From positions 29,100,232-29,164,231 of the forward strand of contig CM037880.1 in the NCBI GenBank assembly GCA_021292165.1: a DNA stretch of 64,000 nt, in the 5' to 3' direction. The notes under the pieces are model-generated. The model was not told the origin of the DNA. It saw only the letters and a list, made by a program, of their open reading frames with translations, and ran no database searches. Numbering within the stretch: the first letter of the stretch is position 1; each line of letters starts with the position of its first letter. Shown here one piece after another: positions 1-11,592 of the stretch. The DNA is from Shinisaurus crocodilurus. Its lineage: Eukaryota > Chordata > Lepidosauria > Squamata > Shinisauridae. Made by a program: the position numbers and the translations under genes.

Positions 1-602
1 AAGTATGAGACACTTTTAAACAAACAGCACATGCAGTTACTGCATTCCTTCTGTAATTTATTGGCTTTGAGGGGAGATCAAGTTTCAAAATGTATAGGGC
101 GTCCCTACAGTAGTCTGTTCAAACTTGGCTTGCACTGCATCTTCAGCACTGGAACTAAATATTTACATGACTCATGAAAGATCTAATCTCACAAGTCTCC
201 TTTTTAAAAAAGAAGCAATTTCTGCATTATCTGTGCCTACCACCCTGCATTCTCCACACAGATACTGTAGTTCATTACACAGATAACAAGCACAATCAAT
301 GAAGCAGGAAAGGAAGCATCTAAAGATTTCAAAATTTAAGGGGGAAGAGGGCCGCCAACAGTACCTGGCGATTTATAGAGGTTGGCAGGAAATCAGAACG
401 TTGAGACTAGCTCCACATTATGGCTGTTGCGGGAAACACCAGTGTTACACCGGCATTTGTTGCAGCAAATGCGTAACATATGGACACATCACACACAAGG
501 ATACAGGTAAGTTTAAACACCAGGATGCATATATATTGGAAACCTACGGTAAGTCCTGTTCAGGCATTTGCCTCAATGCATGGGGGCTAGAACCATGTAA
601 GG

Positions 603-850
603 CAGGGGTGAGCAACTTTGGGGGGTCTGGGGACCTATTCCCCCCCCTCCTGGAACCCACTAGGAGTGCCCCCCCGCCCCTGCTGTGTCACCAAATTTGC
701 CACCGAAATTTGGTAGCTCAACAGCAAAAAAAGTGGTCCCCCCCTCCCCTTTTAGGCTGCTGTGTCACTAACCGGCTAAATTTCAGCAGCAAACCATGGC
801 TTGTTTGGCTCCTGTGCCACCAAATTTTGGTAGCAAAATCAGCAACAGTG
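603..850. mobile_element. Degenerate hAT-like repeat fragment
   Basis: It starts CAGGGGTGAGCAACTTTGG, a hAT-type terminus, and continues with C-rich text and repeated CACCAAATTTNG-like units at about 690, 770 and 820. No second terminus or target duplication was found. Confidence 0.4.
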
Positions 851-2342
851 GGGGGCACAAAAAAGGCCAGGAGGGCACATGCAGCCTACAGGCACAGGTT
901 CTGCCCCCTACATCACCGGGCATGCCAGCCCCCAGCCCTTGCTATGCTGAGGTCCAAAGAGATGTTCTACTCATGCTCGCTTGAACGTGAGCGGAACTCT
1001 CCATGAGACTGGGGACATCGACCAACATGCTTGCTGCAAGAAACGCTAGCATAACACCAGCATTTCCTGCAGGAAACGTAATGTACAGAGCTGCCTTCAT
1101 AGAAGACTTTCTCCTATATCAGCTATACCTCCCAAGACTTGAGATGTACCAGTAGGGCTCCACTCAAAGTTCAGCCTCCTTTGGAGAACAGACTAGCCTC
1201 CAAGAGAAGGCATTTCCTGTTGCAGGCCTGAAGTTCTGGAAAGCCTTCCATCAGAATCCATACGGATCCTTCCTTATTATTATCCTTCATGGGTGGTGCA
1301 TTTTGGTTCAGTTTCAGGGGTTACGATTTGACCCCAAAAGAACCGCTGAAATGGTTTCAGGAGGGAGGGGAGTGGGTTGACAATTCCCATGCAGCAGGAA
1401 GGCTTCTTATCTTGTTTTCCCCTCCCCCATTTTGTTCTTCTTTTCACAAAAGGGCCTTTTTTCAACCTGCTGGCTTTGCCATTAAAAATAAAATAAAAAT
1501 AAGGAAAATCTTTAAATTTTGTGTGGGTGAAAAGAAGAACAAACTGGGGCGAAACAAGGTAGGAAGCCCCCTCCAAGTGGAAAATATAAACCTCTTCCGT
1601 TCTCCCTAAATCATTTCAGCCCCTACCCCAGCTCAATTTGCTGATCTGATTTTGTTTCACTTTGGGGTGTTGACTGAAATGCCATCTCAAATTCATCCAA
1701 TCCGCCCTCCCCACCCAAACCAAAATGAAGTGAGCCCAGCCTTAAGATTCCTCCAGGAGAGAGGCAAGTCCAGTGGGAGGAGGGCTTGCCTCTTTTAAAG
1801 ATGTCAAACAAACGACAAAATAATTAGCAGAACAAAGACATTTCAAATTAAAATAGAAGGATATAAAATCAGCTTCACTGTGACCAGTTACAGGACCAAC
1901 CAGTGCATCTAGTTTTGCATTTCCTGTGTGTATAATTTAAATTACAATATGCTAGCAAATGGCTCTTTGATTAAATAAAGGCTATTTTCTATATTGCTCA
2001 TCCACTTTGCATCCTTCAGTAAGTAAGTAAGTGACACATTCCAGTCTCCAAGGCATTTGGTAGGGTCAACTGTGGAAATTTCCCTTGCTGTTGCATTCTT
2101 CTGAAAGGGTGAGGGATGGAAAAATAGTAACAGTTCTCAACTTTGAAATCATATTGAAGCATTTAAAATAACACAATATTTGAATTTGGGCTGGTCAGGA
2201 AAATCTCTGTACTAAATTAAATTATTTGCACACTTTCACTCGCCTACAGCCACAAGTAGTTGCCAGTCCTGCCCAGTAAAAGCTAGCTCGTATAAAAAAC
2301 AGGGCTGCATGCTTTAATAGGTACGGTACATTGATCAGCTAA

Positions 2343-2697
2343 GGGCGCAATCCAATCAGGATGCCCACATAAGCCTGCAACTCGGAGGATCAGGGGCATC
2401 CCATGCGGGGGGGGGAGGAGTGGGGAGGCGGTCTTCGCCTCCCCACTCCTCCTGCCCTGCAAGGCAGCTAGACGGCTGATTTGGCCGTCTAGCTGCAGCA
2501 CTTCAGATGGGGACGGAAGGAGGCTGGAGCGCCCCGGTCTCCTCCCCTTCCCTCCTCGCCCTCTTTACTCCTTCTCCAAGGTTGCTCTTAGGGCCACGGA
2601 TCTGAGCTGGATCTTTTCCAACCTCAGATCTGGGAATCTGAAGAATCTGATGCCCCCCCGCCAGACAACGTCCAGGGCCCACAGGATCGTTCTGGCC
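2343..2697. mobile_element. Long PIF/Harbinger-like MITE, copy 1
   Basis: It begins TAA|GGGCGCAATCC and ends near GGATCGTTCTGGCC. It carries the family landmarks: the bottom-strand CCTGCATAG-like block, an AGACGGC block, the TTGGAGAAG/CTTCTCCAAGG block around 2570-2583 and the AGGGCC-CAGGATC end. Full-length relatives lie at 24211, 42841, 52907 and 59033. Confidence 0.65.
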
Positions 2698-2704
2698 AGT
2701 GCAC

Positions 2705-3025
2705 TGAACCTCAGGCCTGTGGGCCAAATCCAGCCCAGGATGCCGTGCCCCCTTCCCTTGGTCCCGCCTCATTTCCCCTGACTGCGTTACTGCTTAGTGG
2801 TCTCCCGCCTTTTGCACAGTGTCCTTCCCATCCTAAGTCTTAGTTATGGGCAGTAAAAGCTTTAGGTTAAAATATGCTGGGGGTGGGTGGGTTGTTTGCT
2901 TTTGTATTTTTGGCCCCACTCTTTTTGGCTCTGGCCCCGCCCACCACTGGAATGCCCCCCCCCGAGAGCTTCACCAAAATTGAATTTGGCCCTCGTGCTC
3001 AAAGAGGTTTGACCCCTTTCCCCTG
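2705..3025 (-). mobile_element. hAT-like element of the 'CCAAATTCAATTTTGG' family
   Basis: On the minus strand it runs from AAAGGGGTCAAACCTCTTTGAG, through a GGGCCAAATTCAATTTTGGTG block and a CCAGTGGTGGGCG block, to CTGAGGTTCAGTGCACTGG. Related copies are at 8224, 12549, 16481, 23155 and 57124. Confidence 0.55.
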
Positions 3026-3566
3026 AAATAAACCTTTAGTCGATTGAGTTATGGGGGACCATTTTAATCCATGAGGGGACATTTCAGTTGGAGGTGCTGA
3101 AATCCAATGGGACATGTGAGTACGTATTTTTAGGCTATTCTGGTTCTGGAGAGTTGGGGAAGAAAAACAAAAACAAAGAATCAAGATGACCTTCCCTTCT
3201 AACAATAACTGGGAGCTGTACCAGGGCCGATGCCATCGAAGCACCTTGAATCGTGCCCAGAATATTCTAGAAAAACAATGCCTCTCTTGGAACACTGGAG
3301 TGATGTGTGTGCTCCCTACAGCTGAGCCCGTTGCTCAGCACCAGCTGCAGCTTCCTGACCATCATCAATAGAAGTGCCATTTAAAGATTATGACTGTAGT
3401 CTAGCGTGGAGGTTAGTGTGACTGAAGCTTGCCAGTTGCCAAGAAGTGAATCAGTAAAAAATCATTTCAGTGCCAGAGTGTGAGGAACCACCAGGGCTAG
3501 AACCGAGAATTCCCAGCTATGTTGTGCAGCCACCCCGTGTGGTGAGTCTCCAGCATCTCCTTAGGT

Positions 3567-3687
3567 CAGCCTTTCCCTTTCTCCAGATGTGTTGGACTAT
3601 GATGCCTATCATCCCCAGCCAGCATGGTCAGGAATGTTGGGAGTTGTAGTCCAAAATATATGTAAGGCAACAGGTCGGGAAAGGTTG
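3567..3687. mobile_element. Palindromic hAT-type MITE
   Basis: CAGCCTTTCCC at the left and GGGAAAGGTTG at the right bracket a foldback core: TTGGACTATGATGCC on the left against GGGAGTTGTAGTCCAA on the right. It is part of the 'actacaactccca' hAT MITE group. No convincing 8-bp target duplication remains. Confidence 0.55.
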
Positions 3688-3885
3688 GCGAAGGCAGTAG
3701 GCTACTGGAGTGCTCCACTCAGGCTGCCCATTGGCTCTCTTCCACAGGAAGGGCTGCAAAGCCTTCCTGTTCAGGGTGGGACTTTGCTTAGACAGGATTA
3801 GTACTTCCTGGCTCTAGCTCTGTTTGCTCCAACTCTTGTCTCAAGGCTGGCCCAATACATTCTCCTGCCTCAGCCACAGCAGCAA

Positions 3886-4822
3886 ATTGATTGATTGATT
3901 GATTGATTGTATTTCTAGATCGCCCATCTAGCCAGTACCTGGCCACTCTGGCCGATGTACAACATACAATGAAACAAAACAGAATAAAATACACTTAAAA
4001 CAGTATAAAATGTTAAAATCCCACCCCACCCCATATTCCCACCTGAAAAGCCATGTTTTTAATGAACAGCGGAAGCTCATCAAGGAGGGGGCATGGCGGA
4101 GGTCACTGGGGAGAGAGTTCCACAGTTTGGCGGCTGTCACAGAAAATGCCCTCTTCCTAGTCCCCACCAGCCTGGCTGCTCTGGCTGATGGGACAAGGAG
4201 ATGGCCGTCTGTGGTGGATCTTGTTGAGCAGATTACTTGATGTTGCTGGAGACCCTCCTTGAGATAAACTGGACCGGAGCCGTATAGGGTTTTAAAGGTC
4301 AAAACCAACACCTTGAATTCAGCTCGGCAAACAACTGGTAGCCAGTGCAGCTCCTTGAGCGCTGGAGTGATGTGATCACGTCGGCGGCTGCCTTTAACGA
4401 GGCGAGCCGCCGCATTACTGTACCAGCTGTAGCTTCCGAACCATCTTCCAGGGTAACCCCACATAGAGCGCATTACAGTAGTCAAGGCGAGAGGAGACCA
4501 AGGCATGAACCACTGATGGGAGCAGATGATTAGGAAGGTAGGGGCGCAGCTCTGTATCAGATGGAGTTGATACAGTGCTGCCCGGCCCACAGCTGACACC
4601 TGAGCCTCCATGGACAGCTGGGAGTCTAGAATGACTCCCAAGCTGTGGACCTGGTCCTTCAGGGGTAAATGCACCCCATTCAGCACCAGGTCCACATCCC
4701 CTAACCTCCTCTTGTCCCCCACCAGAAGTACCTCGGTTTTGTCGGGGTTCAGTTTCAGCATGTTCCTTCCCATGATCCAGCCACCCACTGCTTGCAGGCA
4801 TTTGGACAGGGTTTCAAATGGT
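3886..4822 (-). mobile_element. 5'-truncated L2-clade LINE
   Basis: This minus-strand LINE 3' part ends in a (CAAT)n tail at about 3886-3908. Its translated region matches the C-terminal part of the reverse transcriptase polyprotein at 50050-50840: LKLNPDKTEVLLVGDK, SLGVILDSQLSMEAQV and LVSSRLDYCNALYVGLP, with a frameshift near 4530-4560. It is about 90% alike at sight to the copy at 48118, so it is a fairly recent insertion. 5' truncation by about 2 kb is typical of LINE retroposition. Confidence 0.88.
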
Positions 4823-4872
4823 GCCCTCCCCCTCCCCCCCGTACACAAATCAAAGGGTGGTCAAATTATTTT

Positions 4873-5029
4873 GTCACCCTGCAGGGGAAAATCCCACAAG
4901 TGCCTCTCCCTGCTAGTAAAAATACGATCATAATAAATAAAACCAATGATTTGCTGCCCTTTCCATGACACCCAAAATCAGTCGCCCGAGGTTGCCACCT
5001 GTCTCTGCCTAACGGTAGGGTCGGCCCTG
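4873..5029 (+). mobile_element. hAT-like MITE ('gggtcggccctg' terminus)
   Basis: It shares its order of blocks with 54541-54680: CCACAAGTGCCTCTCCC, AGTAAAAATAC, ATTTGCTGCCCTTT, then CCTAAYGGTAGGGYYGGCCCTG at the right end. The right end matches the terminal repeat type of 57398-57551. Confidence 0.55.
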
Positions 5030-6400
5030 GCTTGCCTTGTTCCCTAGTTCTGACCCTTGAGCTCCAGCTCCCATGTTGAGCCTTCGGCTCCTGGTTCCCA
5101 CTCAACAGCTGCCTAGGGCTCAGCTCCGACAAAGAAATATATTACGGTTTCATGCTACATCATATAACTGCTGAAAAGCAATTGCACTCAGATGAAGAAA
5201 ACAGGCACTTCTGTCATGGTAGCTTGCCAAAGGTTCAATTGAGACATCACATCTCAAACTATGCTTTGGGCAAACCATGGTTTAGAACCCAAATCCTATC
5301 TTTAGCTTCCAAGTCATTGGGCTTGGAGCTACCTGTCTGCTTTAGTTTTCTGTCTGTTTGGCACTCCTACCTTGAGGAACAGTGGCCTCCAGAGATGGTG
5401 CACTAGCCATAACGATGGTTTGGCAATTCAAATATTACACAACACCATGGTGTGCAAACTCACTTCAAAATATGATTATGGGTTAGCCAGACAATTGTAA
5501 GGACTGAGTTGTCAATTCCGACATTATTCCAAACCAACCGTTATGTTTTTAAAAACATGTCTGCAATGACCCAAGAAGAGGTCTATGTCATTTGTATGGA
5601 GAAAATGAAAGGATACCAGGGAAGATCGATTCAATGAAAGATTATGCCGCTGCTGAGCAAGGATGTCAATTGTGAAAGGGCCCCTAAGGCCGACCTTTCT
5701 CACCTCCACAGAAATGTATCACCTTTTAGCTCATTTCCCCCCATCCTTTAAGGAATTGTCCATGTCACTGGACAGCTGAAGATCCAGATAAGTTATATTG
5801 TCTGTCATCGTGTACTGAAGAAATTCAACCAACAGTAAATGTATAACCCTCACAACATACATCCATTTAAGAGCTGGGTCATACAATCAGCAGAATCATG
5901 AGGTGGTTTAGCTCTTCATGGACTGTACTACTTCAGGCTGCAGTGGAGGGGTGCGATAGAATGTTTGAATGCTCATCCATTTATTTTTTTAAAACCTTCA
6001 AAATAATTTTTAAAAACCTACTATAATGTCAGGGACAAAGCTAAATTAAAATCTGTTTCCCTGACATGCTAGTTTTTTACACCTTCATGTAAAAATTTCC
6101 TGAAAACATATTCCTTCCTGCCTGCAGCCTGAAATGACACAATCCAGCAAGAACTGCACCACATAATTCTGCTGGTCATTTGGCCCAGCTCTGAGAATGT
6201 GCAGTTCCTGCATTTTGTCACTTTCATCCAGGGGTTGCTTACACGCATGAAAGCTCCATATCGACTTCCTGCAAGCACAAGAGCTTCCCTATTGGCTTTC
6301 ATATCAGCAGCATCTCCATGAATGCATCCCCACTGGGCATGTAGACTGCCCTCCACAGTAGCAAAATATCGATCTATGTGAATAGTGTGTGGATAATGTC
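5030..6400. other. Unassigned intronic stretch
   Basis: Mostly AT-rich unique sequence. The 5240-5480 part contains inverted copies of AAACCATGGTTT-like blocks, possibly an old foldback element. A 95-codon minus frame at 6069-6356 was considered and rejected as an exon because no convincing splice signals or homology could be seen. Confidence 0.5.
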
Positions 6401-6414
6401 ATCATATCGTTTAG

Positions 6415-6428
6415 TCACTAGGTGGCAC
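6415..6428 (+). promoter_or_regulatory. CTCF-like core motif
   Basis: TCACTAGGTGGCAC matches the CTCF core CCASYAGRKGGCRS at 13 of 14 positions as I remember the consensus. It lies in non-repetitive DNA about 180 bp downstream (in gene direction) of the second coding exon. This is motif-level evidence only. Confidence 0.3.
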
Positions 6429-6608
6429 TGGCCTTAGTTGTATCACGGTGGAATGAGAAGTTCTAGTCTAGCTATTGGACTGGTGCAGCCTAAGCCATCG
6501 ATGACTGATTCGTGCGTGGATTTCAGCACAAGACCCACGCTAACAATCTTGATAGATGCCAGTTTTAAACACACACACAAACATTTACCAATGGGTTGTT
6601 TTCCATAC

Positions 6609-6892
6609 CTGATCTCTCAGTCTTTCCTGATGGCCCATTATCGCGGTAGCATGATGGGGATACTTCTGCTTTAGGTGCTCCAGAAAAGCTTCTCTCTTCT
6701 TGTCCATATCTGATGTCTGCATTCCCAGAATTTCTTTAGAACTCCGAGGGCCACCTACGGTGTGTCTCCGAGGAATGTTGCGGCCTGCCTTTGAACTGGA
6801 CGTCTGGCTATTTCCAGAAGCAACGAGTTCCTTAGGCCATAGGCACTCTGCATCGTCTAACGAGGCTCCATGCAAATTGTTTTTCACCTGGT
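6609..6892 (-). CDS. KIAA1217: KIAA1217 (sickle tail) second coding exon
   Basis: This 284-bp minus-strand exon has a pyrimidine-rich acceptor ending TTTGCAG|AC (AG at 6894-6893) and a CAG|GTATGG donor (GT at 6608-6607). It encodes 94 full codons after the shared codon. The conserved blocks RNIPRRHTVGGPRSSKEI and FLEHLKQKYPHHATAIMGH are nearly identical to the N-terminal region of vertebrate KIAA1217/SKT as I remember it. The start of the exon (DQVKNNLHGASLDDAE) is more diverged, as it is among vertebrates. The exon ends in phase 0 at RDQ. Before the acceptor the frame runs through intron into a CAAA-repeat-derived peptide that is not coding. No later exon of the gene is visible to the left. 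Molecular function is poorly defined; the family has coiled coils and a role in axial skeleton integrity. Confidence 0.93.
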
Positions 6893-6920
6893 CTGCAAAG
6901 CAAAAAAATGCAAGATATTG

Positions 6921-6946
6921 TAAAACAAACAAACAAACAAACAAAA
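6921..6946 (+). repeat. (CAAA)n microsatellite
   Basis: About six AAAC units lie 29 bp upstream of the KIAA1217 exon 2 acceptor, inside the intron. Read on the minus strand it adds a (GTTT)n stretch close to the polypyrimidine tract. Confidence 0.9.
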
Positions 6947-8051
6947 TAGAATCTCAACAGTCAAGCCTATAGAGGACTTCCAGTTTTAAAAACAGCTTAC
7001 AAGGATGCAGTTCTGCTCCCTTTAAAGAAGAGAGATGTAGGCTATTGATTTTAAATGAAATAATCACTAAAAGAGCAGTTTGCATAAGGTATATAAAACA
7101 ATATGTAGCCCTGCATGGAAAATGGATCATTAAAAAAAAGCATATCTTGGTATGCTGTCGTCTATATGGAAGTGGCAAGGCGGCAGGGGTGGGGGCGTGG
7201 GCGTGGAGCGCTGAATGGTAGACTCCTTTCTTCCTTATGCTTTAAAATCTGCTGGACAAATCTGTAAAAAACAGTTTTTCATCATAACACCCCAGCACTT
7301 TTTAATGGGGCTCTAACTAGTCTCCCTTCGAGATCCCAACTGATAACATTCTTTTCATAAAGTGGAGTTGAAATCCTTAATCTTTTTTCAGTGTGTTTTC
7401 AACATGTTCTGAAACTTCTGCAGAATAACAAGAAAAGCACTTCTCTTCCCTTTGCTCCTTGCTCCCCCCCCTACCCGGCAAGTTTTCAGACTATAGCCTT
7501 GGTTTTAAATTTCATGGATCTCGCTTGGATTTTATGCCTCCCCGAGACAGCAGCCTGGAAAATATAGTGTCATTTTTTCAATAAACCATTCTTTTGAGAA
7601 ATGAAATAAAGGCAAGTCTATGTGATGGGGGGGGGAATAACAGGAGAAAGTCAGATAACTCTTACAACTTTAAAATCTACTTTGAGGCTTGCCTATTATG
7701 GATAGCTTTTGTGGAATGAATGCAGGCATTGCATGGATGTTAGAGTGAACTTATCTGCAGGTAACTGAGTAACACAAACCCCTCAGGGCCCAGGAAGAAA
7801 AATGCAGGTTGAAGGCATGTTATCTAATACCTATGGGGGCTGGGGGAGAAATTGCTCAGTGGAGAACAAAATGGAAAACTTAATCACTAAAAATGTTTCC
7901 CAGGTCAATTACCTGCTATTAATATGCAGCCTTGACTCTCCTTCTTAAAATCAGTTATTTGGGCAGGTCAAACCAATGCATGTTTACCCAAAAATAAGTG
8001 TCCTCCCAGCCAAGTTCACATCTGAATAAATAAGCATAGGATTAGATAGAC

Positions 8052-8219
8052 AGGCCTGTGGCTCACACTGGCTCAGCTTGTTGTCTAGGCATGGAAAGCT
8101 AAGCAGGGTCAGGCCTGGTTATTACTTGGATGGGAGACCCCTCCTCTAGTTTCCTGCATTGAGCAAGGGGTTGGACTTGATGACCTTGTAGGCCCCTTCC
8201 AACTCTATGATCCTATCCT
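8052..8219 (+). mobile_element. 5S rRNA-derived SINE with CR1-like tail, copy A
   Basis: The part at 8083-8139 aligns with nucleotides about 38-97 of vertebrate 5S rRNA and includes AAGCTAAGCAGGGTC, GGCCTGGTTA and ACTTGGATGGGAGACC. That is the whole internal RNA polymerase III control region (A box, intermediate element, C box). After a short linker, the 3' part (TTGCATTGAG to CCAACTCTATGAT) is the 3' end of a CR1 LINE, as also seen at 57060-57123. The 5' piece AGGCCTGTGGCTCACACTGG is shared with copies B and C. Confidence 0.85.
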
Positions 8220-8223
8220 AGAG

Positions 8224-8569
8224 CAGGAGTGTGGAAACTCTTTCAGGACAAGGGCCAAATTCACTTTCGAAAAAGCTCTCAGGGGCCGCATTCCAGTGGT
8301 GAGCATGGGCAAAGGGGACGGGTCCAAAACACACAAAAATACCAACTTGTTGTTGCATAAAGCTCTTAACCTAGTAGAGACATTTCAATCTTCTGGAATA
8401 CGGCGGGAAATACACAAAAGGTAACCACCAAACAGTTAGTGGTTGAGTGGGAAATGGGTGGGCCCAGGAGAAGGGTATGTGGCCACCTGGGAAACCCCAG
8501 AGGGTCAGATAGGGACACAGGGAGGGCTGGCTTTAACTGCCCCCCTGGCCTTGAGGGTCGCCACCCCTG
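8224..8569 (+). mobile_element. hAT-like element of the 'CCAAATTCAATTTTGG' family
   Basis: Terminal repeats are CAGGAGTGTGGAAACTC at the left and GAGGGTCGCCACCCCTG at the right. Flanking 8-mers tcctagag and ggttagag share only their last five bases. Internal blocks AAAAGCTCTCAGGGGCCGC and CATTCCAGTGGTG recur in the other copies. It lies directly behind 5S-SINE copy A. Confidence 0.65.
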
Positions 8570-8949
8570 GGTTAGAGGCATCGGTTATTCAGTGCTTAAA
8601 TCCAATTTGGCTCAATGACATTTTAAGCAGCTGACCTGAGCATACAACTGTAGCTTTACTGCACAACCTCAACCCTGTTTTGCAGTAGTAAGTTCCAGTT
8701 GTTTCAGTGGGACTTACTTCCATATAAGTATGCCTAGGGCTGGAGCCAGGCAGCCTGATCCTATGCATGTTGATTTGGAAGGAGGGATGCCCCACTCCCA
8801 CCTAGGTGTGCAAGGGATTGCAATATTAGTCTTCTACACTAGCCTGTTAAGGTACGTCGGTGTTCTTGCCCCCACCCGCTCCCGCTCCCGCTTACTGCAG
8901 GTGGGAGGACTGAAGCTGAGAGAGTGAGTGGCTAGCCTAAAGCCACTTA

Positions 8950-9087
8950 GGCCGCAATCCTATGCATGCCATGTTTAGACGGGATAAAGGCCTGCAACTC
9001 CCAGCATTCCCCAGCCAGTCATGCCGGCTGGGGAATGCTGGGAGTTGTAGGACTTTATCCTGCCTAAACAAGCATAGGACTGCGCGC
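8950..9087. mobile_element. Short palindromic PIF/Harbinger-like MITE
   Basis: TTA|GGCCGCAATCCTATGC at the left and AGGACTGCGCGC|TTA at the right. The TTA is duplicated on both sides. The interior is a near-perfect hairpin built on CAACTCCCAGCATTCC and its complement, a ZNF143/THAP11-like motif. Confidence 0.75.
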
Positions 9088-9653
9088 TTAGTGAGTGCAA
9101 GGCAGAGGCGAGATGTGGACTGAGCCCTTCCTGAGTCATAGCCTAGTCTCTTAGCTACTACACCACACGAAATTTTCCTTGTACACAATTCGTCCTGCTG
9201 CTCCAGAAGTCATAAATCCCACTTCCAGAAGTCCCCCTATGAAACAGGTGTCCATTGCTTTTGCCATATTTGGCCACGGGCACACTCCTTGAACTTTTCC
9301 AGCCGACATGCACATCAGTGGACACATCTGCAGCGCGGTTCCTGCATTCAGGGATGAGCGCTTGGAGCATTCAGCGAGGGAAAGTGTTCCTTGACATCCG
9401 AGGGACACTCCTGCACAGACAGGCTGTCCAGATCACACAACCACAGTCCCGTCGATTGGCTATGTGTCCAACATGGACAGGTGTGGAGCTTTGCACACAT
9501 ACCCCATACGTGGTGGTGGAATGGGATACAGAAGGCACCCAACGCCCAGAATAAATGCAAGATAGATATGCCCCATTTTCTCTCTTCAGGGCAACAGCCA
9601 AGTGAACACAAGCAGTAACGTAAATTATGTTGCATTAGCATAAGTGACCTCTA

Positions 9654-9722
9654 GTGCAACGGCAATACCCCATTTCCACAGGAAACCCATCATCACACCA
9701 GCTAAAACTATTGCCGTTGCGC
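9654..9722. repeat. Short inverted repeat
   Basis: AGTGCAACGGCAATA near 9654 is inverted at about 9708-9722 as TATTGCCGTTGCGCT, with about 40 bp between. Possibly a small MITE abutting the element that starts at 9727. Confidence 0.4.
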
Positions 9723-9726
9723 TAGA

Positions 9727-10070
9727 CAATGTAGTCCCCGTGGGTACCAATGCACCCGCAGACACTTTGCTTTGCACCCGCCAAGGTGTCCTGCCCCTCC
9801 CACATTTTTTTTTAAAATAACACATTTTCTTATTGGCAGCTTGGATCGCTGTGAAATAGGTTTCTATTGGTACTGGAAGTTATGGGTTCAAAGGAGTTGT
9901 TTAGTGTGTTGGGGCTTAGACCCCACCTCTACCTTGTATACAGTCTTTTGGGCAGGTTACTTGTCTGTTGCCAAGCCTCCCATGGTAGCCATTTTGTGGT
10001 GGTGCCCAGGACAGTTTCTCAAATTGCCAAATGTGCCCATGGCCCAAGAAGGTTGCCTACCACTACACTA
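9727..10070 (+). mobile_element. hAT-like element of the 'gtgcccgca' family
   Basis: It shares blocks with 27360-28194: GTACCAATGCACCCGCAG at the left, then GGCAGGTTACTTGTCTGTTG, AGCCATTTTGTGGTGGTGCC and CAGTTTCTCAAATTGCC at the right. Its termini have decayed (CAATGTAGTCCCC and CCACTACACT). Confidence 0.55.
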
Positions 10071-10079
10071 GACTCTAGT

Positions 10080-10910
10080 GGCTAAAGACTGCTTACGCAC
10101 AACATAATTCACGTTAGGGCTAGTGTCCACTTGGATATTGCCCTCAGTTGACAAGAGGTCCCAAGGAATGCCATTTTCATGGCAGTCAACGTGACAGCAC
10201 TAACTTCAGTGGTGGGTTTGGATATGGGAAACCCACCTTCATCCCTCCTCACCCATGGAAAGGATTAGACAAATTAGAATCAGAGGAAAGGTCTCTTGAT
10301 GTCTACCAGCCACTAGGAATGATTGTGTGTGTGTGTAATGATTTTTTAGTTGTTTAAAAAGAGCCTATTTTCCATGTGTTTGGGTCACTTTCACATCTGT
10401 TCACCTATAACTGTTCTATGAATTTATTTATTTTTAAGATTACACAGAAGATCATATTTAAATACATATTTTAAACAAATTTTCTCTCAAAGTACACCTT
10501 TCTAAAAGTATTTTGTCAAAATACACTCTCAAACACACTTTAACACATTTGTTGGAGCCTAGAATTGCGCTGGAACATTTCAGACACGCAAAAAGCCAGG
10601 GGACAGCTAAGTTACAATCCACACATTAGTCCAGGTGGTGCAGATCAGGTGAGTTCCTATCAGAATTTGCATAGATCGAATTCCTCAAGCATCTCTACAA
10701 TTGCTAAATGGAACCTCCACCTTCAGATGCAGTACACCCCAAAGTACCAGATGCCGAAAAGAACCAAAGGGATGGCCATGAACATCATACCGTGTTTGGG
10801 AACTCCCAGAAGCATCTGGCTGCCTGCTGTTTTAAACAGAATTCTAGATGAGGTGGGCCTGGGCCTGATACAGCAAGGAAATTCTTCCCGCAAGGCAGTT
10901 CTTAAGTGAA
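10080..10910. other. Unassigned intronic stretch
   Basis: AT-rich non-coding DNA. A CAGGTGAGTTCC donor-like string occurs at about 10646-10657 on the plus strand, but with no supporting exon. No repeat family was recognised. Confidence 0.5.
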
Positions 10911-10913
10911 TAA

Positions 10914-11047
10914 AGGCACAATCTTGTGCATGTTTAGACAAAAAGGGTTTAGACAAAAAAGGCCTCAGGAGTATACTGGGAGTTGTAGGCTGGGGGATGC
11001 TGGGAGTTGTAGGACTTTTTCTATCTAAACCTACAAAAGATTCCACC
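10914..11047. mobile_element. Short palindromic PIF/Harbinger-like MITE, decayed
   Basis: TAA|AGGCACAATC at the left and GATTCCACC|TTA at the right. The interior keeps TGGGAGTTGTAGG twice (about 10978 and 11002). The left arm of the hairpin is degraded. Confidence 0.55.
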
Positions 11048-11267
11048 TTAGATAACTTATTTTTCTAGATCTGATACCCACTGGTACAAAAAGAGGTTTC
11101 TGGCTCCAAAGTGGACAAATTTTAATGTATTGTTATCAATAATTTCTGCAGCATTGTTCAGCTTCCAAAGTGCTTTATAACGCTCCTTCTGCTTACCATG
11201 GTATTTTCTTCTCTTGCTTATCAGTGCACTTCATTATTCATTCAGAAACAAGGAAGGCGGAGAATCA

Positions 11268-11592
11268 AATTGCACCCTTCCAACAGTGGAAAGGCCTTTG
11301 AGCCAGCAGACACCTCTGCTACTTGGGGTTAAATTCGATTGTGCCCTTCTCTTAGCAGACAGGCTTTTGATCCAACGGATGCCTCCTCTAGCGGAAAAGG
11401 GAATGAGACCAGTTTTTGCCAATTCCCCCTTCCTCTTGCAGGACACTGCCCTGTTCTGGAAAGTCTCCCAGTCCTCTCAAGAAGATGTCGAGGAGGAGGG
11501 CGAATGGGCAAAAATGGTCTCACCCACTCTTCCATTAGCAAAGGTGCCCACTGGACCGAAAGCCCTTCCACAGTTGGATTCGACCTTTGGTG
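11268..11592. mobile_element. Foldback element, class unknown
   Basis: CCAACAGTGGAAAGGCCTTT at about 11280 is inverted at about 11560-11580 as AAAGCCCTTCCACAGTTGG. A second related arm pair lies further in: GATCCAACGGATGCCTCCTC against a GTGCCCACTGGACC region. The overlapping 155-codon open frame is a by-product of this repeat. Confidence 0.5.

Larger units (their letters stand above)
1..6608 (-). other. KIAA1217: KIAA1217 intron following the second coding exon (partial)
   Basis: This lies downstream of the GTATGG donor at 6608-6603. It contains a large L2 fragment, hAT-like and Harbinger-like elements, and AT-rich unique sequence. I searched the minus-strand frames for further KIAA1217-like coding blocks and saw none, so the next exon lies outside the window. 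Confidence 0.75.

Noticed and set aside
299..1006. 235-codon plus-strand open frame
   Set aside because: It runs through C-rich hAT-like repeat text, has no recognisable domain and no splice or promoter context.
3928..4848. 306-codon minus-strand gene
   Set aside because: It is the C-terminal part of an L2 reverse transcriptase, truncated and frameshifted.
6069..6356. 95-codon minus-strand frame near KIAA1217 exon 2
   Set aside because: No match to KIAA1217 and no convincing acceptor/donor pair around it. I cannot exclude a non-coding conserved element.
8083..8139. 5S rRNA gene
   Set aside because: Only the middle and 3' control region is present, followed by a CR1 tail, in four dispersed copies. 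These are SINEs, not rRNA genes.
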